A stretch of DNA of 64,000 nt from contig OZ251248.1 in NCBI GenBank assembly GCA_965240325.2, positions 124,001 through 188,000 on the forward strand. Direction: 5' to 3'. The notes beneath the pieces are model-generated. The model was given only the letters and a program-made list of their open reading frames with translations. It searched no databases and had not been told where the DNA came from. The translations under genes and the position numbers were made by a program. The stretch comes from Rebecca billardiae RCC1528. Taxonomy: Eukaryota > Haptophyta. Below, in pieces: positions 47,066-59,605 of the stretch (its first letter is position 1; every line of letters starts with the position of its first letter).

Positions 47066-49222
47066 TCATTCGATGATCCTGATGCCGTGGTCACTCAAGT
47101 CCGGCGGCGTCGGCAGTGCGCCCTCGCCCGCCGCCTGGCCGCCGATGCGCGCCATCGCAGCGCCGTGCCCCGAGCGGAAGAGCTCGCCCGTGCGCGTCAG
47201 GTAGATGGCGCGCGCGCGGCGCATACGCTCGGCGGTGGCGGCGTCCGCGGCGGAGCGGCCCGCCCCGGCCGCCTGCTCCGAGCGGCTGCGCGCGCCGCCG
47301 CCCGAGTCGGCACCGCCGGGTGGCGCCGGCAGCTCCGCGTCCGCCGGCGGCGCCACGAGGTGCAGCGCGCGCAGCTCCGCGCCGTCGTGCTCGCCGTCGA
47401 AGCCGCCGTAGGTGTGGACAGTGCCGCCGAGCGCGCACATTGCGACGCACGCGCGCCCGCCCGCGCCCGACGCGCCGCGCGCGGGCTGCGCCGTGCCCAC
47501 GGCGTGCCACAGGGCGACGGGAGCGCTCACGGGGGAGGCGACCGGTGCGCTCAGGGCGGAGGCGTGCGGTGCGCTGCTCAGGGCGGAGGCATCGGCAGCG
47601 CCGGCTGCGGGCGCGCGGGTGGAGCGCGGCGCTGGGCGCGCGGAGCCAGCGTCGTCGTCGATGGCGGCCGGCTCAGCCGTGGGCGCCGCCGAGCCCGGCG
47701 CGGCGGCCGGCGCCGCCACCGCCGCCGTCACCAGGTACGCACTGCCCTCGCAGAATTCAAACTCCGCGTCCACGCCGCCGAAGATCAACAGGCCCAGGCC
47801 CAGCGGCAGCGCGGCCGCGCACGCGTCAATGCGCGCGCTCAGTGCTGGCGCGCCGTCGGCTGCGGGCGTCGGCGCGTCCGCGGCCAGGGCCGTCCCCTCA
47901 CGCTCGCGTCCGAGCGGCCCGGACGCGCCCGCGGGCCCACCGCCCGCCCGAGCCGGCGCGCGCGCCGCTTGCAGCGTGGCCGCCGGTGCGAAGGCGCACG
48001 GCGCGAGCCCGCGCGGCGCGGCGCCGCCGGCCGCGCCGACGCTCCGAAGCTGCGACCAGCTGAAGGTGCTCAGGTCGAGGACACTCACGTCCTGCTGAGT
48101 AAGGAGGGAGCCGTCCTGCCCGCCAACCACCACCAGCGCGCCCGCCGAGCGAGGCCCCGCGCCCGCCGTGCCCGCAGCAAGCTGCACGCCGCCGCCGCCG
48201 CCACCGCCGCTGTCAGCCCAGCCGCCGCCGCCGCCGCCGCCGTCCACCACAGCGCCGCAGTGGTGCGCTCGCACGACCGCCTGCCCGCGCGTCTCGTGCC
48301 GGAGCCACGCGCCGCGCACGGTGGCGTCGCGCGCGCCCGCGCCGCCGAGGCCGCCCGACGGCGCCTCCAGCGCGAGCGACCACACGTCGCCGCGCGGCCC
48401 GTCCGCGCCCATGCCGCCGTGCAGCAGCAGACGGCCGGCCTCCGGCCAGTAGACGCCCACTGCAGAGGAGCAAGGGTTAGGGCTAGGGTTAGGGTTAGGG
48501 CTAGGGCAGGGCGAGGCGTCTGGGGCGGCGGCGGTGTCGTGCGTCGCGGCGTCGACGCGGAGCCAGCGCCCCGCCCCAGCGCCCGCGGCCGCGCCCCCCG
48601 CGCTCCACACCAGCACCCACGCGTCAGCGTGCAGCACGCCGCCCTCGCCCGCGCCGCCAAAGATCAGCATGGCCGCCGCGCGGCGCGCGCCGTCCGCGCG
48701 CGCGAGCGGGGGGTAGGCGCACGCGACGTGGTAGCAGCGGGCCTCGGGCTGCGGCTCGGTGGCGCCGGTCACGACCACCGCCCAGCTCACCGCGCCCCCC
48801 GCCGCGCCGTCCAGCGTGCCCACCCGCGCGTCGGCGAGCGTGCCGCCGTGCTCGCTAATTCGGCCGCCGAAAACACAGAGCTGCGTCGGCCCCAGCGGGA
48901 CCAGACTCGCGCCCGAGCGCCCGCCGGGGCTCGCGGGGCCGCTCGACTTGCATGCGCGCCAGGGGCGCGCCGAGACGCGCAGGCCGTGCGCACGCACCTC
49001 GCGCACCGCGCGAAACACGCCGCTGTCCGTCGGCGCGCGCGCGGGCCAGAGAGCGGCGTAGCGCCTCGCGAGCGCGAGCGCGGCCGCGGCGCGCGCGGCG
49101 GAGCTCGCGGCGGCGAGCGCGAGCACGGGCGTGTAGTCGGCGCACGTCGCGTGCGCGGGCGGCGCGGATGGCAGAAGCGCCGCCGCGATGTGCGCCAAGA
49201 GCTCAGGCGGGAGCGAGTCCAT
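47066..49222 (-). CDS. F-box-like N-terminus with kelch-type repeats
   Basis: Possible substrate adaptor of an SCF ubiquitin ligase (inference). One long frame, 718 aa from MDSLPPELLAHIAAALL (49222), which resembles an F-box start. The frame is open upstream to 49438 but unconserved there. Kelch-like blades follow, seen as hydrophobic strands before a double Gly: TQLCVFGGRISEHGG, AAMLIFGGAGEGG, GRLLLHGGMGADG followed by DVWSLAL, GALVVVGGQDG followed by DVSVLDLSTFSWSQL, GLLIFGGVDAEFEF and GTVHTYGGFDGEHDG followed by LRALHLV. Low-complexity Ala/Gly/Ser stretches separate blades 4 and 5. A telomere-like tract (48473-48510) encodes PSPNPNPSPNP in this frame and is followed by CTGCAG|TGGGCG, an acceptor-like site. 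An intron here is likely, but I could not choose its donor. Confidence 0.72.
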   Translation of the reverse strand: MDSLPPELLAHIAAALLPSAPPAHATCADYTPVLALAAASSAARAAAALALARRYAALWPARAPTDSGVFRAVREVRAHGLRVSARPWRACKSSGPASPGGRSGASLVPLGPTQLCVFGGRISEHGGTLADARVGTLDGAAGGAVSWAVVVTGATEPQPEARCYHVACAYPPLARADGARRAAAMLIFGGAGEGGVLHADAWVLVWSAGGAAAGAGAGRWLRVDAATHDTAAAPDASPCPSPNPNPSPNPCSSAVGVYWPEAGRLLLHGGMGADGPRGDVWSLALEAPSGGLGGAGARDATVRGAWLRHETRGQAVVRAHHCGAVVDGGGGGGGWADSGGGGGGGVQLAAGTAGAGPRSAGALVVVGGQDGSLLTQQDVSVLDLSTFSWSQLRSVGAAGGAAPRGLAPCAFAPAATLQAARAPARAGGGPAGASGPLGREREGTALAADAPTPAADGAPALSARIDACAAALPLGLGLLIFGGVDAEFEFCEGSAYLVTAAVAAPAAAPGSAAPTAEPAAIDDDAGSARPAPRSTRAPAAGAADASALSSAPHASALSAPVASPVSAPVALWHAVGTAQPARGASGAGGRACVAMCALGGTVHTYGGFDGEHDGAELRALHLVAPPADAELPAPPGGADSGGGARSRSEQAAGAGRSAADAATAERMRRARAIYLTRTGELFRSGHGAAMARIGGQAAGEGALPTPPDLSDHGIRIIE
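48472..48510. repeat. telomere-like TTAGGG tract inside the kelch gene
   Basis: GGGTTAGGGCTAGGGTTAGG units. Either translated as Pro/Ser/Asn repeats or part of an unplaced intron. Confidence 0.85.
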
Positions 49223-49467
49223 GCGCGGAGGTGACGACGCCGATGCTGCTGACGGCGATGCGCGAGGCCGTTCGCGCGCTCGAAGGTTCTTTGATTCTTT
49301 CCAGCCGGAACCCAGGAGGTGTGCACCCGGCACGATGGCGGCGGCGCGCGTCGGACGGCTAATTTGGACACAGTTGATACAGTGTACCGAGCAGCCTACA
49401 TCGGGTGCAGCTGCTGTGCGCAGCGTCTGGCCATGCACGCCCTGCTGCTCCTGCCCCTATGCTACGC
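49223..49467. other. spacer between two tandem minus-strand genes
   Basis: 245 bases between the DENND6 stop and the kelch start. It should contain the kelch promoter. Nothing specific seen. Confidence 0.4.
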
Positions 49468-52400
49468 CTATGGCAGCGGCGCGCTGCGCGACTGCTGTTG
49501 AGTGCGACCGACGGTGGTGCGCACGGCGGCGGTGGCGTCAGTCGGCCCGCCGGCTGCGGCGGGTGTGGCAGCGGCTCCTGACCCAGCTGCTGCCCCTGCG
49601 CCGCACGCAGCCGGCGCGGCTGCCCCCACGCCACCCGCGCCCTCACTCCCCGCCGCCGCCGGCGGCGCAGCCACCAGCTTGAGCATCCGCTGGGAGGCCA
49701 GCATCAGCTCATAGCTCGCGTTGATCTGACGGAGCGTCTCAGAACGCCTGCGGTGCCGCGGGCGCGAGCGCACGCGCGGAGGGCGGGCGTGCGAGGGCAG
49801 GTGGGCGATCGCGCCCCGTCGCGCGGGGAGGACGGTCGGCATTGCGCGCGAACCGCGCGGCGCAGCGCCGCGCCACGCCGCGCCGCGCCGTGCCGCACCG
49901 GTCGTGCCACCAAAGCCGGAAATGCGGCGTGTCTGTGAAGCACTCGTACAGCTTCACCAGGTCGGAGCGGCGCGAGACGAGGCTCCGCGGCAGCGGCGGC
50001 GGCTCCACCGCCGACTGCGCCGAGCGAGCGAGGGGTGGCGGGGGCGAGAGCGCGCGCGGCGCGGCGCGGCGCGGCGCGGCACGCGGCACGCGGCGGCGGC
50101 GCGCGCACGGCAGTGCTCGTGAGCGCGCGACGCCAATGCAGGGCCTTGGGCGCCGGCCGTGCCGCGCGCGCGGCGCGCGGCGCGCAGCGCGGCGCGCGCA
50201 CGAGCTCGCGCAGGAAGCGGTCCCGGTCGAACGTCTGCATCCACGCCGCGGGCGCCTGCGCCGGCCTTGCCGAGAGCGCGTGGCCCCAGTCGACGGCCGC
50301 AGGAATAAACCCGCGCGCTCCATACATTTCAAGGGGCATGAGGAAGCGCATCGTCGTCTCGCGGAAGTGCTGCCGGAGGAGCTCGTTCGCGATCTTGAGC
50401 GCGCCCGCCGCGGTGGGCGCGCCGCGCTGCGCCGTCGCCGAGCCGTCGCGCCTCGCGCCCGCGCCGCCCGGCCCGCCGCCGCCGCCGCCGCCGCCGCCGC
50501 TGGCATCGGAGGCGGCGGAGGCGGCGGCGGCGCATGAGCGGAGCAGCGGCGCGGCGCCGCCGCCCGCCGACGCGGCGAGCGCGCGCCGCGACGCGCTGTC
50601 CGCGTCGAACAGGTCCGCGAGCTGCTTCAGCACGATCTGGTCCGGCGTGACGACGGGCGCGCGGCGCGTGCGGATGCCGCCGCCGCCGCCGCCGCCGCCG
50701 CCCAGCGCCGACGAGGTTCTCACGAGAAGCTCTGAGCTGCTGCCTGTGCCGCCGCCGAGGCCGAGGGCGAGCGCGCCCGCGAGGTTGGACGCGGCGGCGT
50801 CGGCGCCCGCCGCCGCGCCCGGCTGGTCCAGCGCGATCACCGTGTGCCACGGCTGGCGCATCTTGAGGAAGTACGGGTTCGTCACCCCGAGTATCGCGCC
50901 GCGGCCCGAGCCGTCGGCGGCGGGCGGCGGCTCGCGCGCCGACGCCGCGTAGCGTTCAAAGTCGGCGTCGTGGATGGTGAAGTAGGGGCGGAAGTCGCCG
51001 CAGAAGGGGACGGGCGCGATGAGCGAGACGAGCGCGAGCACCGCGTCCGAGCACCGCGTCGGCGACGCCGAGTGCACCAGCAGCGTCGTCCCCGTGATCA
51101 CCAGCTCCCAGTGCGTCCACAGGCATTCGTAGGCGGCAGCGGCCGCGGCGCCGCTCAGCGGGAGCTCGCCGCCGCCCGCGGGCGAGGCGAGGCGCGCGTC
51201 GTCCGCGGAGAGGCCGCCGTCGCCCACGTCCACCCCGAGGCCGCCGGGCGGGGTGAGCGGCCCCGCGGGCGTCGAGCCTCCACTCGCGCCCGCGCCCGAG
51301 CCCGCGCCGCCGCCCGCGGCCGCGGGCGCGCCGTCGCCCGCGCCGCCCGCCGCGCCGCCGCCGCCCGGCGCCGCCGGCGTGCTGACGGCGACGCTGCCGG
51401 TGGAGAAGCGGCGCTGCCGGCCGCCCTGCGTGCTGGGCGCGAAGGCGCGCAGCAGCGAGACGTCCTGCAGCGGCGCGAACGAGTCCGTCGCGCTCTGCAG
51501 CACGTCCGACAGGCTCGGGTGCTGCGACATGGCCAGCATGGACGCCGAGTGCGTCCGGAGCGGCGGCGGCGTCTGCGTGCGCCGCCCCGCGCCGGCGAGA
51601 AGGCTGTCGCCCGCGGCGGAGTTGGTGCGGCGCGGCGAGATCGGCCCGGTCGAGTCGGCGCGCGGGGGCTGCACGTCGAAGAACCCGCCGCTCGGCCCGA
51701 GCGGGCTGCCTCCGCCGCGCCGGCTCTGCCCGTGGCTCGGCGCCGCCGCGCCGTGCGCGCCCACAGCTAGCTCACTGGTGACGCGCATGCACGCGGGCGG
51801 CCCGCACAGCGGCGACGGGCGGCCCGGGGCGTGCGGCTTGGCGGCGGCGCCGCGCGGCGCGGACGCCTCCTCCAGCGCGCTCGCCTGCAGCGCGCGCAGC
51901 CCCATGCTCGGCACGCACAGCCGCGCGCGGATGCGCGCGCTCAGCAGCCGCAGCTCAAGCACTTGCCCACCCACGGGTGCCGGCCACGCGCACACGTCGC
52001 GCAGCGCGCGCTCGACCGCGGGCGGACCCGAGGTGAAGTAGAGCGGCGCGAGGAGGCGCGCCATCGCGCGGTACAGCCGCACGTGCGGCAGCGAGGAGAC
52101 GACCACGATCGACTTTTGGAACGTGCCGCGCGAGAGGTTCGGGTCGCGCTCCTGCCGGAAGAGTGCAAAGCCGTAGAGCGCGCGCGGCGAGTGGGTGGCG
52201 TCCTCGAAGGGCGCGCTCTCGCCCGAGCCGTCGTCGTCGTCGGTCGCGGGGATCCGCCACGACGACGGCGACGAGCCCGGGGCGCGCGTGCGCGGCATGC
52301 GAAACACGAACTCGGTGTCGCCGAGCGCGGTCGCGTGCGAGTCGGGGAACGACAGGTAGCACAGCGCGGTGGCCTCGTCACTGTCGAGCGAGCCGGCGGG

Positions 52401-52529
52401 CACCTGGTGCTCGATGACCTGGCCGTAGTCCACGTCGAAGTGCACGACGCACACGCACGTGAGCCAGCGGCGCAGGGCGTCCACGTCGAGGGGCCCGTCG
52501 TCGGCCGCGTCGGAAGGCGGCTCCGCCAT
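49468..52529 (-). CDS. DENND6: DENN-domain protein, DENND6/FAM116 family
   Basis: Probable guanine-nucleotide exchange factor for a Rab GTPase in endosome trafficking (animal DENND6 acts on Rab14). Three exons, 52529-50202, 50014-49899 and 49747-49468, give 907 aa. The N-terminal longin part (about 20-170) is very typical: CVCVVHFDVDYGQVIEHQVP, ATALCYLSFPDSHA, GDTEFVFRMPR, YGFALFRQERDPNLSRGTFQ, KSIVVVSSLPH, LAPLYF. A long Ser/Pro/Gly-rich insertion (about 215-430) precedes the DENN core: ECLWTHWELVITGTTLLV, DAVLALVSLIAPVPFCGDFR, PYFTIHD, GVTNPYFLKM, then KIANELLRQHFRETTMRFLMP. Exon 2 supplies DLVKLYECFTDTPHFRLWWH and exon 3 the terminal helix. Splices keep phase. Poly-Gly and Ala tracts make it longer than animal homologues (about 600 aa). 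Confidence 0.93.
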
Positions 52530-52672
52530 CGCAGGCCGGCCTGCCCGACCAAGCCACCTCGGCTTCGTCGCGCGCGAGGCCGAAACCCGCAGGATGAAGA
52601 AGGAAGTTGAAAGTCCGCCGCTCGGAGCCGTCCGGCGCCGAGCGCATCAGCTGATCAGCATGGCGTGCGTAG
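52530..52672. other. short divergent intergenic region
   Basis: Upstream of DENND6 and of the frameshifted gene. A direct duplication CGTGCGTAGATGTTCA lies at about 52664 and 52680. Confidence 0.5.
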
Positions 52673-54150
52673 ATGTTCACGTGCGTAGATGTTCACAGTG
52701 CCCACCACCCTTTCACGCTGACCGACGAGGCCTCGCGCGCCGTGCTCCTTCCAGGCTGTGAGGTGGAGCTGACGGGCCTCGAGGGCCGGCCAGAGCATAA
52801 CGGGCGCAAGGCCACGGTTGCCGTGCTATGTCGCCTCGAGCAAGCGCTTCCGAGTTCGCCTCGCCGGCGAACACGGCCAAGGCGACGTCGGCCCGCTCCG
52901 AGGTGAGAGCGAAGCTCAGCTGCTCGAGGTCGAGTCTGCGAACGTGCGGCTCGTGCTCAAGCCCGGCGGCGTCGACCAGACTGGCCAGCACTTCCTCTGC
53001 CTTTCTTGCGACGAAACGCATACATTCGGCGACTTGCATCCGCCTGAGCTCTTCGCGCGCAGGGGAGACGTTTTGGTGTGCAGCGATTGTGGTGAGCCTG
53101 GCCTGCACTGGGAGTGCCCCCGATGCCGCGACCCCGCCGCCTACGACGGCGCGGACAAGCCCGGCTTCTGGGAGCAGCGCTGCGCGTCGTGCGCGCGCAC
53201 TTTCTTCGCCGTCGCGCGCGAGGACCAGCAGCTGCCGGCGCTGCTGCTGTTCAAGCTGTCAGGCGGGGCGGGCGGGCGGGCGTCGAGGCGTGGCTGCGCG
53301 AGCTGCACGAGGCCGCGGGCCTGTCCGTGTACCTTTTCGAGCTCGTGCGCGGCCTCGTGGCGGACGAGCTCTCCGCGCGCGGCGTCGCCCTCTCGGCGCG
53401 GTGGCTGAAGGAGCAGCGCGCAGCCTTCTGCGCGCTCTGGCGGCGGGAGCACCCGGACCTCCCCACCCGGACCTCGTCCGGGACGCCGCGGAATTTGCGG
53501 CGAGGGCGCTGCGCTGCCCCCTCGTGGAGTATGGCTTCTACCAGCACCTGACGCCCAGGCACCTGCTGTCCGGGCCCATGATGGCTGCCGGCCTCGCGCC
53601 ACGCGCCTTCTGCTGCCCCGCTGACTACGCGCTGGCGGTCAAGTCTGGCGGCCATGACTGGTTTCGATTCATCGCCGCGTGCCAGCTGCCGCACGCGCCG
53701 GGCCTCGCGGGCATGGACCCCTCGGCGTGGCGCGGCGACGGCACGGACCCGAGCACGTGGCCCTTCTTCCACGCCGCGGCCCACGACGCGCGCGGCGACC
53801 CGAGCAACAAGACCGACCGGCCCACGGTCCGCGTGCGCACCGCGCTCGACGCGCACGCCTCCGTCCTCGGTGAGCGGCCGCTCCTGACGGCGGCGCCGCG
53901 CTTCCACCTCGAGGGCGCCGACAGCCCGGCGAGCGCGGGGCTCCCGCGCGTGCGCTGGGTGGAGGCAGTGGCCGAGCCCGACGCGGCCCTCACCCTCGGG
54001 GAGTGGCTGCTCTGGAGCGCGCGCTGCGGCGGCGTGGACTGCGCCTACAACCCGGACTGCTGCTACTATCTGTCACACTTATCCGTCGCCCGCCGCAGCG
54101 CCGACTACGCAGTCCCACGGACCGCGTCGACTCTCACTCGACTCAGATGA
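52673..54150 (+). pseudogene. frameshifted gene (unknown family, CxxC motifs) abutting a transposable element
   Basis: A protein-like signal runs through the whole interval but changes frame three times. 52673 to about 52815 encodes an SH3-like module (GCEVELTGLEGRPEHNGRKA), as in the N-terminus of some algal zinc-finger/ubiquitin-related proteins. About 52815-53262 continues it in another frame (SKRFRVRLAGEHGQ, SANVRLVLKPGG) and has paired CxxC motifs (FLCLSCDETH, LVCSDCGEP, WECPRC, RCASCARTFF). About 53262-53465 encodes VEAWLRELHEAAGLSVYLFE. About 53465-54150 encodes VRDAAEFAARALRCPLVEYG to the stop at 54148. The shifts lie in the first Val/Ala block, a CGGGCGGGCGGG run, and a duplicated CACCCGGACCT. 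No GT-AG intron fits. Either a decaying gene or assembly errors. It ends four bases before a (TA)n array. Confidence 0.55.
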
Positions 54151-57248
<3,098 letters not shown>

Positions 57249-57988
57249 TTAACAGTCCGCGCCGGCCGCAACCGGCCGCTCCATCTCCGCCGTGGCGACA
57301 GGGATCTCAGGCTCGGCCGCGTGCGGCTCGGCGTCCAGCTCGGCGGCGGGCGCCTCGTCGGCGGCGGCCTCGGCCGCAGGCGCCTGCCCATCCTGCGCCT
57401 GCGCTTTCTTCTTCTCCTGTCCGGCGCGGTAGGCTGTCCGCAACGGCGGGCGCGCGGGCGAGCCGCGGCGGGAGGGTGCGCGGGGCGGTGAGCATGCCGC
57501 GCGCCGCGTGCTGCGCGCTGCCGCAGGCACGGACGCCGGCGCGGCGGGGGCGTACCTTGCAGGAACGCGCTCACAGCCGGCGAGAGCGTGTCGAACTCGA
57601 GCTCGTCCAGCGCCGCGACCACGTCGCTCGCCGTGATCGTCGAGCGCTTGGCTTCGCGACAGAGGTCGTTTGCGGTCGCCGTCACGTAGAGGATGAAGAT
57701 GGAGGCTGCGCGCGAGAAGCCCGATCGGGCGTCGCGCCCGAGCTGCAAGTCGTCCGGCATCCGCGCCTTCACGATGCGCGCGACTGCCGAGGCGGGGAGC
57801 TGCAGCTCGTCGACTGGGCTCGAGTCGGGCGGTCGGACGCGCTTGGCGCCGATGCGCTCGGCTGCGGCGGCCGGTGCGCTGTCCTCGGGCTCCTCGGGCG
57901 TCGGGGCGGCAGCGGCGGGCGCATCGCTCGCGGGCGCCACCGCCAGCTCGATGTCGGTTGCGGGCGCCTCCGCCGCTGGGGCTTCCAT
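57249..57988 (-). CDS. POLE3: histone-fold DNA polymerase epsilon subunit 3 (POLE3 / Dpb4 / CHRAC17)
   Basis: Histone-fold subunit of DNA polymerase epsilon and of chromatin-remodelling complexes, pairing with POLE4-type partners in the nucleus. Two exons, 57988-57556 and 57433-57249, join in phase (CTG CAA G|CC TAC CGC) and give 205 aa. Residues 1-65 are an Ala/Pro/Glu-rich extension not found in the animal protein. The histone fold (about 68-145) is clear: LPASAVARIVKARMPDD, ARSGFSRAASIFILYVTATA, KRSTITASDVVAALDELEF, then AFLQAYRAGQEKKK across the splice, as in POLE3. The acidic, Ala-rich C-terminal tail also matches the family. Start 57988 is 141 bases from the divergent GT29-like start. 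Confidence 0.92.
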
Positions 57989-58129
57989 CGTGCGCTCCTC
58001 GCCGCGTGCGCGCGCCACGGCCCGCGCGCGAGCCGGCCTCGATAGCGCGACGAAGTTCGTTGGCACTCCGGCTCGCCAGCGCAGCCGAGTCCGGGGCACC
58101 CGGTGTCGCTTGGCGAGCGCGAGGATTCC
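57989..58129. promoter_or_regulatory. candidate bidirectional promoter (POLE3 / GT29-like)
   Basis: 141 bases between divergent start codons. No core element identified. Confidence 0.3.
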
Positions 58130-58951
58130 ATGGCTGCCGCGGCCGGCGCCACCAGGCGCGGGCTCCTCGTGTGCGCGCTCCTGCGCCTGACCGCCGGCAA
58201 CAGGAAGCACCCGCCCCCGCCCAAGAGCTCCGATCCGGACATCATCAACAACTCGACGTGCCAGCCGTTTCACGAGCGCGTGGGCGAGTGGACCGACTCG
58301 GGCTGGCACGATTGCGCTGTCGTCGGCGGCTCGCCGTCGCTGCTCAAGCACGAGCACGGGGCCGAGATCGACAATCGCTCCGTCGTCATCCGCGTGCACA
58401 ACCACGGGGGCGGCGACCCCCGGTACGCCAAGTACGTCGGCACGAGCACCAGCGTGCACATCATCGCAGGCAGCCGCACGAAGCTGGCGACGGTCAAAGA
58501 GCGAGCGCGAGAGACCGGCGTTCTCTTCCCGACGCTGTCGAGAAAAAACTTCGACAGCGAGCGCGAGCGCGCGGCGAAGGGCGAGCGGCCGCCGCGCGTG
58601 GCGATCATGTCCGACTGCCTCTACCGCCAGGCCCTCGCGCTCGTGCGCATGCCCTCGAGCGGCTTCCAGGCCGTCAACTTTGCGACGCGCGTGTGCGACG
58701 GGCCCGTCCACCTGTACGGCTTTGGCGACACGGGCGGCGCCAAGCCCGAGTTCTACCACTTCGACGACAAGCCGGGCTCGGTGGCGGACAGGGAGGCGCG
58801 GAAGAGCCTGGCGAAGAGCCATGACGTGCCCCGGGAGCATATGCTGCTCAGGACGTGGGCAGAGAACAACAGCACGCGCCCGCGCATCGTTCTGCACAGC
58901 CGGAGACTCAGACGGCGGCGGCGGCGCCACCGCCGCAGGCGGACCGCCTGA
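58130..58951 (+). CDS. GT29 sialyltransferase-like protein
   Basis: Probable secretory-pathway glycosyltransferase. Intronless, 273 aa from MAAAAGATRRGLLVCALL (58130), with a short hydrophobic N-terminus (signal peptide or anchor). A start at 58103 adds nine residues. The GT29 motifs are all present in order: L-motif HDCAVVGGSPSLL (about 60-105, with EIDNRSVVIRVHN), S-motif PSSGFQAVNFATRVCDGPVH followed by LYGFGD (about 172-205), and the VS-type HxxxxE (HDVPRE). The Cys of the L- and S-motifs that form the family disulfide are both present. The protein is shorter than animal enzymes and ends in an Arg-rich tail (RRLRRRRRRHRRRRTA), unusual for the family. Donor and acceptor specificity cannot be told; algal GT29 enzymes may not use sialic acid. 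Confidence 0.85.
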   Translation: MAAAAGATRRGLLVCALLRLTAGNRKHPPPPKSSDPDIINNSTCQPFHERVGEWTDSGWHDCAVVGGSPSLLKHEHGAEIDNRSVVIRVHNHGGGDPRYAKYVGTSTSVHIIAGSRTKLATVKERARETGVLFPTLSRKNFDSERERAAKGERPPRVAIMSDCLYRQALALVRMPSSGFQAVNFATRVCDGPVHLYGFGDTGGAKPEFYHFDDKPGSVADREARKSLAKSHDVPREHMLLRTWAENNSTRPRIVLHSRRLRRRRRRHRRRRTA

Positions 58952-59605
58952 GGCTGAGTCAGAGCAGTGGCCCTGGCGATCACGCGTAATCACGGCGACA
59001 TATCAGCATCATGCAGCATGTGTGCGTGTGTGTGTGTGTGTATCAGACTACGAGTATATAGCGCAGCATCATATCATCTCGATCCTAAGAGTGGTCATGC
59101 GGGCACGGCTGACGATAATCGATATATGTATGATGACTCGGCGACTGCTCCGATACGGGCGATACATGCCGCTGATGAGACAGATCACAGCGCAGAGTTC
59201 GAGTGAGTGAGTCATGATGAGTGATGACTGATGATGCAGATCGATGCTGCGCGCCAGCGCTGACGATGCCGCCGTCGGACGACGATGATGCGCGGCGCAG
59301 GCGCTAGTGAGCAGGCGGCATTGTCGTAGTCGTCATCACATTCGCGACGGCGCCATCGCGCGAGCAACCTGAGGCCTCGGACTGCTCGTCCACCTCGCCG
59401 TCGCCATCGCTCGTCACGTACGGGGCAGCAGCTGTTCCGAGCGCCCGAGCGCGCCTGCCAACGGCCGCGGCGCCTGCGAGGCGAGGCGTCCGCCGTGAGC
59501 ACGGACTACGGAGCACACTGCACAGCACCCGCCTTAATAGGACCTTCCCGCCCGCCCCGCTGCGCGAGCACCGCCCCGCCCGCGCACACCGCCCGCCCCG
59601 CTCGG
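58952..59605. other. intergenic between converging genes
   Basis: A (GT)n run at about 59018-59041 and phrases of GATGATGA type. No gene supported. Confidence 0.5.

Noticed and set aside
46985-49234. 749-codon plus-strand frame
   Set aside because: Antisense of the kelch gene.
52815-53470. Explaining the frame changes at 52.8-53.5 kb as small introns
   Set aside because: No GT/GC-AG pair of plausible size restores phase at the three points, so indels are more likely.
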